Of a stretch of 56,345 nt of DNA, positions 42,279 to 51,294 are shown one piece after another (the first letter of the stretch is position 1; each line of letters begins with the position of its first letter). Made by a program: the position numbers and the translations under genes. The notes below the pieces were generated by a model. It searched no databases. It was not told the origin of the DNA and saw nothing but the letters and a program-made list of their open reading frames with translations. This DNA is from Treponema sp. UBA4692 (lineage in GTDB: Bacteria; Spirochaetota; Spirochaetia; Treponematales; Treponemataceae), in assembly GCA_002404895.1 (NCBI GenBank), contig DHKO01000032.1, positions 1 through 56,345 on the forward strand, read 5' to 3'.

Positions 42279-45230
42279 TTGATTATGCCGCGGAGAAAAC
42301 GAGGAAAAAGCGTAGCCTTATCACAGATTTTTTTGCTTCCGATTTGCGGAATTGTCGCTTTTCTTACGGTTTTTCCTTTTCTTGTGATTACTGCGAGCCG
42401 CTACGGCCAGGTGATGGCGAAGAGCATTGTCAATATGGACTCGCATATTGTTGAGAATGCTCACGTTATTCTTGAAAACGAGATGGTCGAGCATTGGCGC
42501 ACGATTGGGCGCGACAAGGATTTTCTTTCAGAATCGCTTCAAAAACGGCTTCTTGAATCAAAAATCGGAATAAAAGATTTTTTGTCAGACAAGGAAGCTC
42601 AAAAAGAATATCTCATCGATGTTTTTCCGTTCTTGATGGAATCCTTGCAGTACAACTCGGCGAGCGGGCTTTTCTTTGTTCTTGCGAACGATTCTCCTCT
42701 TGAAAGCGAGGCGAAGCATTGCGGAGTTTTCCTGCGTGATTCCGAGCCGCAGACAAGAGCCTCGACGAACACTGATTTAATGCTTGAGCGCGGAAGCAAG
42801 CGAATTTCCCAGAAATATTCAGTTTCGCTCGATAGCGCGTGGACAACTGATTTTGCTTTTATGGGAAACGGCGTGAAAAAATGCGACGACTTTTTTTACG
42901 TTCCCTACACAGCGGCTCTTAACCATCCTGAAATCGACACTGACGACTTGGGCTACTGGTCGCTTCCTTTTGTTCTTCAGGATGACCACATGGACAACTA
43001 CGAGATGATTACTTATTCCGTGCCGGTTTCTTACAACGGCGTTGTTTACGGAATTCTCGGAGTTGAAATCAGCCTGAATTATCTTATGGAATATCTTCCT
43101 GTGCGGAATCTTGACACTGACTTGAATGCGGGATATTCAATCGCGCTGCGGAAATCTGACGGTGTTTTTGAAAATCTGCTTGGAAAAGGCTCTCTTTACA
43201 ATGCGATTTCGGCAAGCAAAAACGAAAATCTCGGAGAAAGACAGTTCAGAATAATCAAGAAAACCGGGCTTCCGTCTTATATCCGCAAAGTTGAGAATGT
43301 GCAGGTTGGTGTTCAGGACATTTACGCGATTTTTATGCCGCTGAACATTTACAGCAGCAATGTTCCTTACGACAACACGCAATGGTGCCTGTTCGGATTT
43401 GTCTCTGAAAATTCGATTTACGATTTTAAGCAGAAGATGAGACTGAAACTTTTTCTGACCTTGCTTTCGAGCGTGATTCTAGCGTTTTTACTCGTGAGAT
43501 TTTTGGTCATAAAAGTCACAAAGCCTTTTTATAGTCTCGTTGCCTGCGTGCGCGGCGGAATTTCTGGAATTCATAAATTTGTTCCGTCGAATATCACTGA
43601 GATTGATGAGCTTCACGATGTAATAGAAAATCTTACAGATGCGCAAAAAGCGAACGAGGAGCAGCTTGTCGTTGAAAAAGAGCGTTACAAGCTCGCAGTT
43701 GAAAATTCAAACGATGAATTTTTCATCTTCCGCGTGAAAGAAAATATTCTTGAAATTGTGAACAGCGAGGATTCAAACGGACTTTGGGACTTGAAGAAAT
43801 ATCCTGAGCCGCTTAGCCTTTTGATGGTTCATGAGGACGACAGAAAAAGAGTTTTTGACACTGTTGAAAAAGCCGAGAAAAATATCGATGTGGAATTCAG
43901 GCTTTGGTCGAACAAAAATCAACGATACGAGTGGGTAAAACTGACTGGAAACAACGCCCGAGCCGAAGACAAAAGCCTTTTGCGCGTTGTAGGCTGCCTT
44001 CACAACATAAATCAGCAGAAAATGCTTGAAGAAGAGAAAAAGCTGAAACTTTACTATGATTCGCTCACGTCTTTCTGCTTTTTCAGCCATGGAACAAATT
44101 TGATTTTGGAAAATGCGCGCAAAAACGGAAATTACGGCGGCGTTGCGATGATTTTCGACATAAAGACTTTCTCAAATCTTAGCAACAATTACGGTCTTGT
44201 TTTCTGCGACATCATAATCGAATGTTTTGCGAAAATCTTAAAAGAATCGTTCGATGAAAAAAATCTAAAAGAAACGGTTTTTATCCGCGCGGGCTGCGAC
44301 CAGTTTGTCTTGTGGTCTCCTGAAATTTCATCTTCGCAGGCGAAAGAAATTGCTGAAAACGCCGAAAAGAAATTTTCCGCAATCATAAAGGAAAAATACT
44401 GCAAGATTTCATTTTGCTGCGGAATTGCAGAAACCAAGAAAATAGCCGGTGAAAATGACTGGAACGAAGTCTTGAAAAAAGCCGGAAATGCTCTGTTTTC
44501 TGCAAAAGGCAAGGCTGGAAATATCGTTGTTTATGATGAAAATTCCGATTCTGCCGAAAGCGGTGAAAATCTTGACGGCGGAATCCCGTTTGTTGAAATC
44601 CGCCCGACAACTCCGCTGAAAGACTTGACTATGCCTGCAATCGCGATGAATTTGCTTGACCGAGGCGAAAATATCAATGTGGTTCTTGATATGCTTTTTT
44701 ACAAAGTCTGCGGCCGGACAAAAATCAAAAATGTAGCGATAACGGATTTCAGGCGAGAGGAGCTTGCAAACAGCATTTATTATATTTACAAGGAAAATCA
44801 GGAATTTGTTCCGGCGGCGGTTGTTACGCGCTGCACAGAGTCGCAGTTTCAGAAATTTTTGGAAAGCGAGGAGTCTCAAAAGCTCTTTTTCACGATGATA
44901 AAAAACGAGTCTCCTGTTGTGACAGAAATCTTCAAGAAAAAGCGAAACCGCGGGAGCATTCCGTGCCTTGTCTATCATATGCGCGACGGAAAGCAATATT
45001 CAGGAAGCATTATTTATTCCGCAGATTCCGAGACCGAACTTTCTGACCCGAATATCTTAAAATGGCTCGGCGAAGTTTCTTCGATTATTCAGAACAAGAT
45101 AAATCTTCTCCGCCACGATATTTCCGCAAAGGCAAAATCAGTCTTCATAAAATCAAAAATTCTTCAAATTATCTTCTTGGAATTCTCAATGACATTCTTG
45201 ATATGTCGAAAATTGAAAGCGGAAAAATGA
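42279..45230 (+). pseudogene. hybrid sensor kinase, sensor half, truncated at the H-box
   Basis: 983 aa from ATG 42279: transmembrane helix (about 15-38), a periplasmic dCache-like sensor (about 40-385), a second helix (about 390-415), a PAS-like segment (about 470-580), a degenerate GGDEF module (A-G-C-D-Q-F in place of G-G-D-E-F, so no cyclase activity) and a further GAF-like region. The chain reaches R-H-D-I-S-A-K-A-K-S, which in intact kinases immediately precedes the H-box, and then runs into an unrelated frame and a stop at 45230. The expected H-box is absent in every frame. The ATPase and receiver domains continue in another frame at 45143. An in-place deletion of roughly 110 nt with frameshift explains this. 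Confidence 0.8.
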
Positions 45231-46147
45231 AGCTCGTTCTTGGAAAATGCAATCTCAAAAAGAAAATCGACGAGATTGACTTTCTGATTGAGGCGAAGCT
45301 TGTTGAGAAAAATATTGAATATAAAAAGCAAATCGACTTGATTCATTCAAACTTCATTTGCGACGGACTGCGCTTGAATCAGATTCTCGTGAATTTTTTA
45401 AGCAACGCGATAAAATATTCAAATCAAAACGCGAAAATCGTGCTTTCTGTGAAGGAAACTGTTGTTGACGAAAGTACTTCCGACTTGTTTTTTGCGGTTC
45501 AGGACAACGGAATCGGAATTCCAGCCGACAAGCAGCAGGCTGTTTTCAGGAGTTTTGAGCAGGCGGACAATTCTGACATCGCAAGAAATCAGGGAACGGG
45601 GCTTGGACTTGCGATTTGCAGCCGCCTTGTCCAGATGATGGATTCAGAAATTCATCTTCAAAGCGAAGTCGGAAAAGGAAGCACTTTCAGCTTTACGGCG
45701 CGGTTTAAATCTGTTGATGAAAAGGAAAATTCTGAGCTTGAGCCGAATTTCAATTCAGACTTGAAAGGAAAGCGTGTTCTTGTTGTTGAGGACAACGAGC
45801 TTAATATGGAAATTGCATCCACGATTCTTGAGGACGAGGGAATAATCGTTGAAAAGGCGTTTAACGGAAAAGAGGCTGTTGACATTATGCAGAAATGCAA
45901 GCCGGGATATTACGATGTTATTTTGATGGACATTATCATGCCTGTTATGAACGGCCAGGAAGCCGCAAGCCGAATCCGAAATCTTGGAAGCGACTACTGC
46001 AGAAATGTTCCGATTGTTGCGATGAGCGCGAACGCTTTTGACGAGGACGTGAAACGCTCTCTTGAAAGCGGAATGACCGCGCACTTGTCAAAGCCGATTG
46101 ATGTGGCAAAACTGAAAAAAGTCCTCTCATTTGTTACGAGCAAGTGA
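45143..46147 (+). pseudogene. hybrid sensor kinase, ATPase and receiver half, out of frame
   Basis: The frame resumes at about 45143 with L-H-K-I-K-N-S-S-N-Y-L-L-G-I-L (end of the HisKA helix pair). The HATPase domain is complete: N box (L-N-Q-I-L-V-N-F-L-S-N-A), G1 (D-N-G-I-G-I-P), F box (F-E-Q-A-D) and G2 (G-T-G-L-G-L-A-I). It is followed by a receiver domain with phosphoacceptor Asp in V-I-L-M-D-I-I-M-P and Lys in L-S-K-P-I-D. An open frame extends back to 45062, so an internal start could express it, but no binding site is evident. Without the H-box it cannot autophosphorylate in the usual way. Confidence 0.75.
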
Positions 46148-46174
46148 TTTGCGCGGATTCGTGGAGGCTTTATC

Positions 46175-46216
46175 ATGCTGAACTCGCGGTTTTAACCGCG
46201 CATTTTGATTCAGCAT
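46175..46216. repeat. nested palindrome between convergent kinase genes
   Basis: ATGCTGAA/TTCAGCAT outer arms (46175-46182, 46209-46216) with an inner CGCGGTT/AACCGCG hairpin. It may serve as a bidirectional 3' structure. Confidence 0.6.
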
Positions 46217-46238
46217 CTATTTGTAATTTTTTTTACAG

Positions 46239-46263
46239 ATTCTGAAACAAGTTCAGAATGACG
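46239..46263. repeat. short palindromic repeat ending AATGACG
   Basis: ATTCTGAA-ACAAG-TTCAGAAT (46239-46259) followed by GACG. It has the same template as ATTCCGAG-TCAAG-CTCGGAAT at 52833-52853, and shares the AATGACG end with the element inside the exporter gene at 3085. Confidence 0.6.
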
Positions 46264-46286
46264 TGCTTTGCTTTTAGCTCTCCGCG

Positions 46287-48572
46287 TTATTCGCTTTGCA
46301 TTTTATTCTTCAGATATTTTTCCATGATTTTTTGAATTAAGTCGAACCGCACTGGCTTTAGAACGTAGTCGTTGATTTTTGACTTTTCCATATCATCACT
46401 GTTGTTTTCAAAAGCGTATGCTGTAAGCGCGATGATTGGAATCGTCTGCGCATCTTTTCGCGGAAGACTTCTGATTTGCCTTGCTTCCTCGTAGCCGTCC
46501 ATAACCGGCATTTGCAAATCTGTAAAAATCAAGTCAAAAAATCCTTCTTCTGTCGTGCTGAAAGTTTCGAGCGCGGCTTTTCCGTTTTTTGCGCAGAAGA
46601 TTTTCGCGCCGGTTCTGCCGATTATTTCCGTGGCGATTTCAACGTTGATTTCGTTGTCTTCCACTAAAAGAATGTTTGTTCCCGTGAATTTTGCCGCATT
46701 TTTGATTTCTCTTTTTTCTGACTTTGAATTTTTGTTTTTTTCTTTTGAATCAGACTCATTTTCGAATTTTTGTTCTTCAAATTCAGCCTTTCCTAAATTT
46801 GATTCCTCAAAATCCGATTTCAAAAATTCAGGCTCGTCGGCAACTGTTTTTATCGGAGACGTGATTTTTATCTCCGGGGACAAATTTTCAGTGCCTTTAA
46901 TGCAGCTCACTTTCAAAACTTCTGTGATGTAGTCAAGAAGCTGTTTTCCGGAATTCATTATCTTGTCGAGATAATCCTGTGTTTTTTCAATGTCGCCGTT
47001 GCTTTCTTTGCTGTGTTTCCCGATGTTTTCCTTTGCAAGAGCCGCGAATCCTAAAATCGCGTTCATCGGAGTTCGCATATCGTGCGAGATATTGTTCAAA
47101 AATTCTGTCTTTATGTTGTTTGCAATGTTCGCGTTTCTCAGCGCGTTTTTTAGCTGCTTTTGGATATGCTGGTCTTTTAACGCCTGAAGCTTCAGTTTCT
47201 GCTGGTGGCGAGTAAAGTAAACAATCACGAGAACTGAAGAAAGCGCGATTATCATAAAGCAAAGCTCCAGATTGTCGCTTAAAAATTCAAGCAAAGTGTA
47301 TTTGTAAAGCTTGTTCGCGTAATTCATTGAAACGCTCATTCCAAAATCTTTTCCAAGAAGATAAATTCCTCGGTTCAATATTCTCAAAAGGTCGGAATTT
47401 CCGGCTTCAACGCCAAAACCTCGTTCGTCCTGGGCTGGAAGCGGCATAAAAAGAATTTTTCTGTATTTTCTGTTGCTTAGAATTGTTCCGGCGCGGAGCG
47501 AGTTTATTATCGTGCAGCTTGCCTTTCCTGTTAAAATTGCAAGAAGACATTCGTCGATTGAGTCATAAAAAACGATTTTTGCGCTCGGCCAGTTTTTTTT
47601 CACGTAATGGGTCTGGAGAAGGTTGTTTTTGTTTATCGCGACTGTTTCCGTTGTCTCGCTGCTGAAAATTTTTGCATAAGCTAAATACATTCCAGATTTT
47701 ACGGCGGTTTTTGAAAGATAAATGCCGTTGTTTTCGGCAAGCCACGCATCTTCGGAAAAAGGGTAGACCGCATCGAGTTTTTTGTCTTTCAGGTCGTCAA
47801 GCATTTCCTCAAAAGTGTCGTATGCAATAAATTCGGGCGCGATTTTGTCCTGAATATCAAGCGCGGAAAGCATTGCCTGCATAATGTCAACAACTGCGCC
47901 AGTCGCCTTGCCGCTTGAGTCAGTGTCGCAAAACGGAAGATAATCGTTGAAATATCCGATTTTGATAAAGTCGTGCTTTGCAACGTAATTTTCGATGATT
48001 TTTGGAAGCTGCGGATTTACAGGAATCGGCTTGTAGTATTTTTCCTCAAGGTCTTTTTTGAAAAATGGGTCGTTTGAAGTGATTGTGTAAAGCGCGGAAT
48101 TCAAGTCGTCCAGCAAGTCCTGTCGATTTTTCGCTGTGCAGAGATAATAGTCTCCGTTTTTGTTTGAAGCCATTGTGTAGTCTGGAAAATTGAAGAATTT
48201 TGTGCGTTCATCTGTAAAGCGTATTCCGCCGAGCAGGTCGATTTCGCCTGTTTTCAGCTTTTCAAAAAGCTCCTCGAAAGTTCCGTAGACATATTCGTAA
48301 CGCCATTTTGCAAAATATGAAATTTCCTGAAGATACTCGTATCCGTAGCCTTCTTTTGGAGAGTCGGCCGACATTCCTTCCATGTACAAGGATTTTTCGT
48401 AATATCCGACTTTTACAGTTTTTTCATTTGATTTTATGCTTTCAAACGAATTTTCTGTTTTTCCGGCTTCAAAAGCAAAAAGATTCGGTTTATTTCCAGA
48501 AAAAAGAAAAACGAGAAAAAAGGAGATTGCGGCAGATTTCGCCTTGAAAATAATTTTTCTTAGAGGAAGCAA
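46287..48572 (-). CDS. hybrid sensor protein with two SBP-type sensors, H-box and receiver but no ATPase domain
   Basis: 761 aa from TTG 48572, 3 nt after the Hpt gene. Signal sequence, then two tandem SBP_bac_3-like periplasmic domains (about 50-200 and 205-420), a transmembrane helix (about 445-465), and a HisKA domain with H-box F-L-N-N-I-S-H-D-M-R-T-P (His near residue 505). The usual HATPase region is missing: after about 70 residues comes a Glu/Lys/Ser-rich linker (about 575-640) with no N, G1, F or G2 box. A receiver domain follows with Asp in L-I-F-T-D-L-Q-M-P and Lys in V-L-K-P-V-R. As read, it can receive but not generate phosphoryl groups. Confidence 0.85.
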   Translation of the reverse strand: MLPLRKIIFKAKSAAISFFLVFLFSGNKPNLFAFEAGKTENSFESIKSNEKTVKVGYYEKSLYMEGMSADSPKEGYGYEYLQEISYFAKWRYEYVYGTFEELFEKLKTGEIDLLGGIRFTDERTKFFNFPDYTMASNKNGDYYLCTAKNRQDLLDDLNSALYTITSNDPFFKKDLEEKYYKPIPVNPQLPKIIENYVAKHDFIKIGYFNDYLPFCDTDSSGKATGAVVDIMQAMLSALDIQDKIAPEFIAYDTFEEMLDDLKDKKLDAVYPFSEDAWLAENNGIYLSKTAVKSGMYLAYAKIFSSETTETVAINKNNLLQTHYVKKNWPSAKIVFYDSIDECLLAILTGKASCTIINSLRAGTILSNRKYRKILFMPLPAQDERGFGVEAGNSDLLRILNRGIYLLGKDFGMSVSMNYANKLYKYTLLEFLSDNLELCFMIIALSSVLVIVYFTRHQQKLKLQALKDQHIQKQLKNALRNANIANNIKTEFLNNISHDMRTPMNAILGFAALAKENIGKHSKESNGDIEKTQDYLDKIMNSGKQLLDYITEVLKVSCIKGTENLSPEIKITSPIKTVADEPEFLKSDFEESNLGKAEFEEQKFENESDSKEKNKNSKSEKREIKNAAKFTGTNILLVEDNEINVEIATEIIGRTGAKIFCAKNGKAALETFSTTEEGFFDLIFTDLQMPVMDGYEEARQIRSLPRKDAQTIPIIALTAYAFENNSDDMEKSKINDYVLKPVRFDLIQKIMEKYLKNKMQSE

Positions 48573-48575
48573 GAT

Positions 48576-48929
48576 TTAGTTCCCTGCAAGTTCGTTTAAA
48601 TTTTCTATCGTGATTTTATATTGCTCTTTGATTTTTGAGAAAAGCTCTTCGCTTCCATCGGTTTTTCCTGCCCGGAAAATCTCAGTGATTTTTGATGACA
48701 ATGAAAACAAAGCGTCAAATCCGAGATTCGCGCAAACGCCCTTGAAAGTATGCGCCGCCTGAAATCTTGCTTTTGTGTCGTTTTTTGACATGTTTTCTTC
48801 AAGCGACTGAAAACTTTTGTCGCTGATGAATTTAAGCGCGAATCTTCTTATTAAAGCGTCGTCTCCAAATCTTCCGTAAGTTTCAGCGTAGTTTCCGCCG
48901 ATTTTCTTGTAACATTCTTCTGTCGTCAT
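48576..48929 (-). CDS. stand-alone Hpt phosphotransfer protein
   Basis: 117 aa, a four-helix Hpt domain with the phosphorylatable His in A-A-H-T-F-K-G-V-C-A-N-L-G (near residue 59). It has GGAAGAA upstream of ATG 48929. Co-transcribed with the HD-GYP regulator (18 nt upstream) and the hybrid sensor (3 nt downstream), so it probably relays phosphate between receiver domains. Confidence 0.88.
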   Translation of the reverse strand: MTTEECYKKIGGNYAETYGRFGDDALIRRFALKFISDKSFQSLEENMSKNDTKARFQAAHTFKGVCANLGFDALFSLSSKITEIFRAGKTDGSEELFSKIKEQYKITIENLNELAGN

Positions 48930-48947
48930 TTTTCTTCCACTCCGATT

Positions 48948-50063
48948 TTATTGAGAATCTTTTTCCTTGTATTTGCGGGCTAATTTTTCAAGTTCTTCTT
49001 TTGAATCCTTAAAGCAGTCGAGAATTTTCGGAGAGAAAGCTCCGCACTCGCCGTTCAAAATCATATTGTATGCTTCGTCCATTGCATAAGCATCTTTGTA
49101 GACTCGTTTTGAAGTTAGCGCGTCGTAGACATCCGCAACTGAGACGATTTGCGCCTCGATTGGAATTTCATCGCCTTTAAGTCCGTCAGGGTAGCCTTTT
49201 CCGTCGTAGCGTTCGTGATGGGAGCGGCAGATGGCCTTCGCTGTTTCTCTGTATTCATCGTCCCAGACGTTTGAGAACTGCTTTAGAATCTCGTAGCCTT
49301 TTGTTGTGTGCGTTTTTACATGCTCGAATTCTTCCGGCGTGAGTTTTCCGGGCTTTAAAAGCACGCTGTCTTTGATTGCGATTTTTCCGATGTCGTGAAG
49401 CGGGCTTGCGTCGGCAATCGTTTTGATTTTTTCATCTGTAAGATTATATTCTGGAAATTTTTTGGAGAGCTTTTTTGCGATTATTTTCGTGAATTCTTTT
49501 ACGCGCTTGATGTGGTATCCTGTGCCTGAATGTCTGCTTTCAACGATTGTTCCGAGAAGTTCTGTTACTTTTTCGTTTATGCGGCTGAGCTTTTCCGACT
49601 GCTCCTGAAGAATTTTGTTCTGCCGTGTGATTCCTGCTGTCTGGATTTCGATGTATTCCTCGAGCCTGTTTTTGTAGGCAAAAAGGTCAACAAGGTTCTT
49701 GATTCTCTTTTTTACGACTCCTTTGTTGAACGGCTTTTTTATAAAATCTGAAACGCCAAGCTCCAGGCATTTCTGTTCTGTTTTTATGTCCTGCTCAACG
49801 CTGATGACGATAACCGGCACATGATTTATGATTCCCGAAGCCTTCATAAAGTTGATGACTTCAAATCCGCCGACCTTCGGCATTATAAGGTCTAAAAGCA
49901 CAATCGAAATATCTTCATGGCTGTTTTTTAAGATATTTATTGCCTGCTCGCCGTCCGCTGCTTCAATAATTCTATAAGAATCTGAAAGCAGCGCGGAAAG
50001 AATTTCGCGGTTTAGCTCTACATCATCAACAACAAGAATTTTTTCGTTTAACATACTATACAT
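48948..50063 (-). CDS. response regulator with HD-GYP phosphodiesterase domain
   Basis: 371 aa. The receiver (about 5-120) has phosphoacceptor Asp in I-V-L-L-D-L-I-M-P and Lys in I-K-K-P-F-N. A coiled coil follows (about 130-175), then the HD-GYP domain with L-H-D-I-G-K-I-A and H-H-E-R-Y-D-G-K-G-Y-P-D-G-L. All catalytic residues are visible, so it should degrade cyclic di-GMP when activated. First gene of a three-gene signalling operon. A G8 tract (minus strand, 50074-50067) overlaps the Shine-Dalgarno position; ATG 50054 is an alternative start. Confidence 0.9.
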   Translation of the reverse strand: MYSMLNEKILVVDDVELNREILSALLSDSYRIIEAADGEQAINILKNSHEDISIVLLDLIMPKVGGFEVINFMKASGIINHVPVIVISVEQDIKTEQKCLELGVSDFIKKPFNKGVVKKRIKNLVDLFAYKNRLEEYIEIQTAGITRQNKILQEQSEKLSRINEKVTELLGTIVESRHSGTGYHIKRVKEFTKIIAKKLSKKFPEYNLTDEKIKTIADASPLHDIGKIAIKDSVLLKPGKLTPEEFEHVKTHTTKGYEILKQFSNVWDDEYRETAKAICRSHHERYDGKGYPDGLKGDEIPIEAQIVSVADVYDALTSKRVYKDAYAMDEAYNMILNGECGAFSPKILDCFKDSKEELEKLARKYKEKDSQ

Positions 50064-50066
50064 TTG

Positions 50067-50074
50067 CCCCCCCC
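50067..50074 (-). repeat. G8 homopolymer at the HD-GYP translation start
   Basis: Eight G residues on the minus strand end 3 nt before ATG 50063 and provide the only Shine-Dalgarno-like sequence. A TATAAA-like -10 lies just upstream. Length changes could tune or switch expression. Confidence 0.55.
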
Positions 50075-50239
50075 GTACAATTTATAAGAGGGATTTATAG
50101 CATTGTAATTGTTTATAAGAAATTATTAAACAAAAAATTCCAAAATATTGTCATTATTATTAAAATATTCTTGTTTTTTTACGATTGCGATGGAAGTTGA
50201 TGTTTTTCCTGAAAATCACAATAATGTTTGAAGTCAAAA

Positions 50240-50335
50240 AAATGGGGAGCTGGAAAAATCCGGCTGAGAGTAGGCTGCATGCCTTGACCCTGGAACCTGA
50301 TTTGGATAATGCCAACGTAGGGAACTTTTCTTCCT
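50240..50335 (+). promoter_or_regulatory. TPP (thiamine pyrophosphate) riboswitch
   Basis: The THI-box consensus is clear: GGGGAGC (50244-50250), CTGAGAGTAGG (50263-50273), GACCCTGGAACCTGAT (50286-50301) and CAACGTAGGGAA (50313-50324). It controls thiD-cytX downstream. Further down, GTTTTCTTC/GAAGAAAAC (50439-50471) forms a hairpin shortly before the AAGGAG binding site (50488 onward) and may be part of the expression platform; lack of a T-run favours translational control. Confidence 0.93.
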
Positions 50336-50497
50336 TAAAATATTTTCTGGGAACTTTTCATCTTGCGTTTTTGGAAAATATTTTTAGAGCTTAGTTTTCA
50401 TTCCGTTCAATTTTAAAAATCAGAAAAATCATCAGAACGTTTTCTTCTTGAGGGCACCGCCTGAAGAAAACGAAAATTCTTTATCAAGGAGAACAAA

Positions 50498-51280
50498 ATG
50501 AAAACTGCTTTGACAATCGCGGGCAGCGATTCGAGCGGAGGCGCCGGAATTCAAGCCGACATCAAAACGATGACTTGCAACGGCGTTTTTGCAATGAGCG
50601 CAATCACGGCTCTTACCGCCCAGAACACGACAGGCGTGAGCGCGATTATGGAAGTTACGCCGGAATTTCTGCGCGGGCAGATTAAGGCTGTCGTCACGGA
50701 TATTTTTCCAGACGCGGTAAAAACAGGAATGGTTTCGTCGTCATCTTTAATCAAGGTGATTTCAGATTCAATCAAAGAATTCGCTCTTAAAAATATTGTT
50801 GTTGACCCGGTGATGGTTGCGACCAGCGGCTCAAAGCTGATTTGTGACGAGGCGATTGAGACTTTGAAAAAAGAGCTTCTTCCGCTTGCAACTGTTATTA
50901 CGCCGAATATTCCAGAGGGAGAGGTCTTGTCCGGCGAGAAAATCTCATCTGAAAAAGATATGGAAAACGCGGCTAAAAAGATAAATTCGCTTTATGGCTG
51001 CAAAGTTTTGCTGAAAGGCGGTCACAGCCTGAACGACGCGAACGATTATCTTTTTGACGGAAATGAAGGCGCGTGGTTTTTAGGGAAAAGAATCGAGAAT
51101 CCGAACACGCACGGAACGGGCTGCACGCTTTCAAGCGCGATTGCAAGCAATCTTGCAAAAGGCTTTTCGCTTAAAGATTCTGTTAAAAACGCGAAAGACT
51201 ACTTGAGCGGCGCGCTTTCTGCAATGCTCGACTTGGGAAAAGGAAGCGGCCCGCTCGCGCACAACTGGAATATAAAATAA
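50498..51280 (+). CDS. thiD: hydroxymethylpyrimidine/phosphomethylpyrimidine kinase
   Basis: 260-aa ribokinase-fold enzyme. N-terminal T-I-A-G-S-D-S-S-G-G-A-G-I-Q-A-D-I-K is the substrate-binding signature, and N-T-H-G-T-G-C-T-L-S-S-A near residue 205 is the ATP/anion-hole site with catalytic Cys. It phosphorylates HMP and HMP-P for thiamine synthesis. Under TPP riboswitch control and followed by an HMP transporter gene, so the operon salvages pyrimidine precursor. Confidence 0.93.
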   Translation: MKTALTIAGSDSSGGAGIQADIKTMTCNGVFAMSAITALTAQNTTGVSAIMEVTPEFLRGQIKAVVTDIFPDAVKTGMVSSSSLIKVISDSIKEFALKNIVVDPVMVATSGSKLICDEAIETLKKELLPLATVITPNIPEGEVLSGEKISSEKDMENAAKKINSLYGCKVLLKGGHSLNDANDYLFDGNEGAWFLGKRIENPNTHGTGCTLSSAIASNLAKGFSLKDSVKNAKDYLSGALSAMLDLGKGSGPLAHNWNIK

Positions 51281-51294
51281 AAGGAAATAATTTT

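Noticed and set aside
45110..45240. Simple sequencing frameshift in the large kinase
   Set aside because: Correcting one or two bases would still leave no H-box, since the flanking conserved segments are adjacent; a real deletion or assembly collapse is needed.
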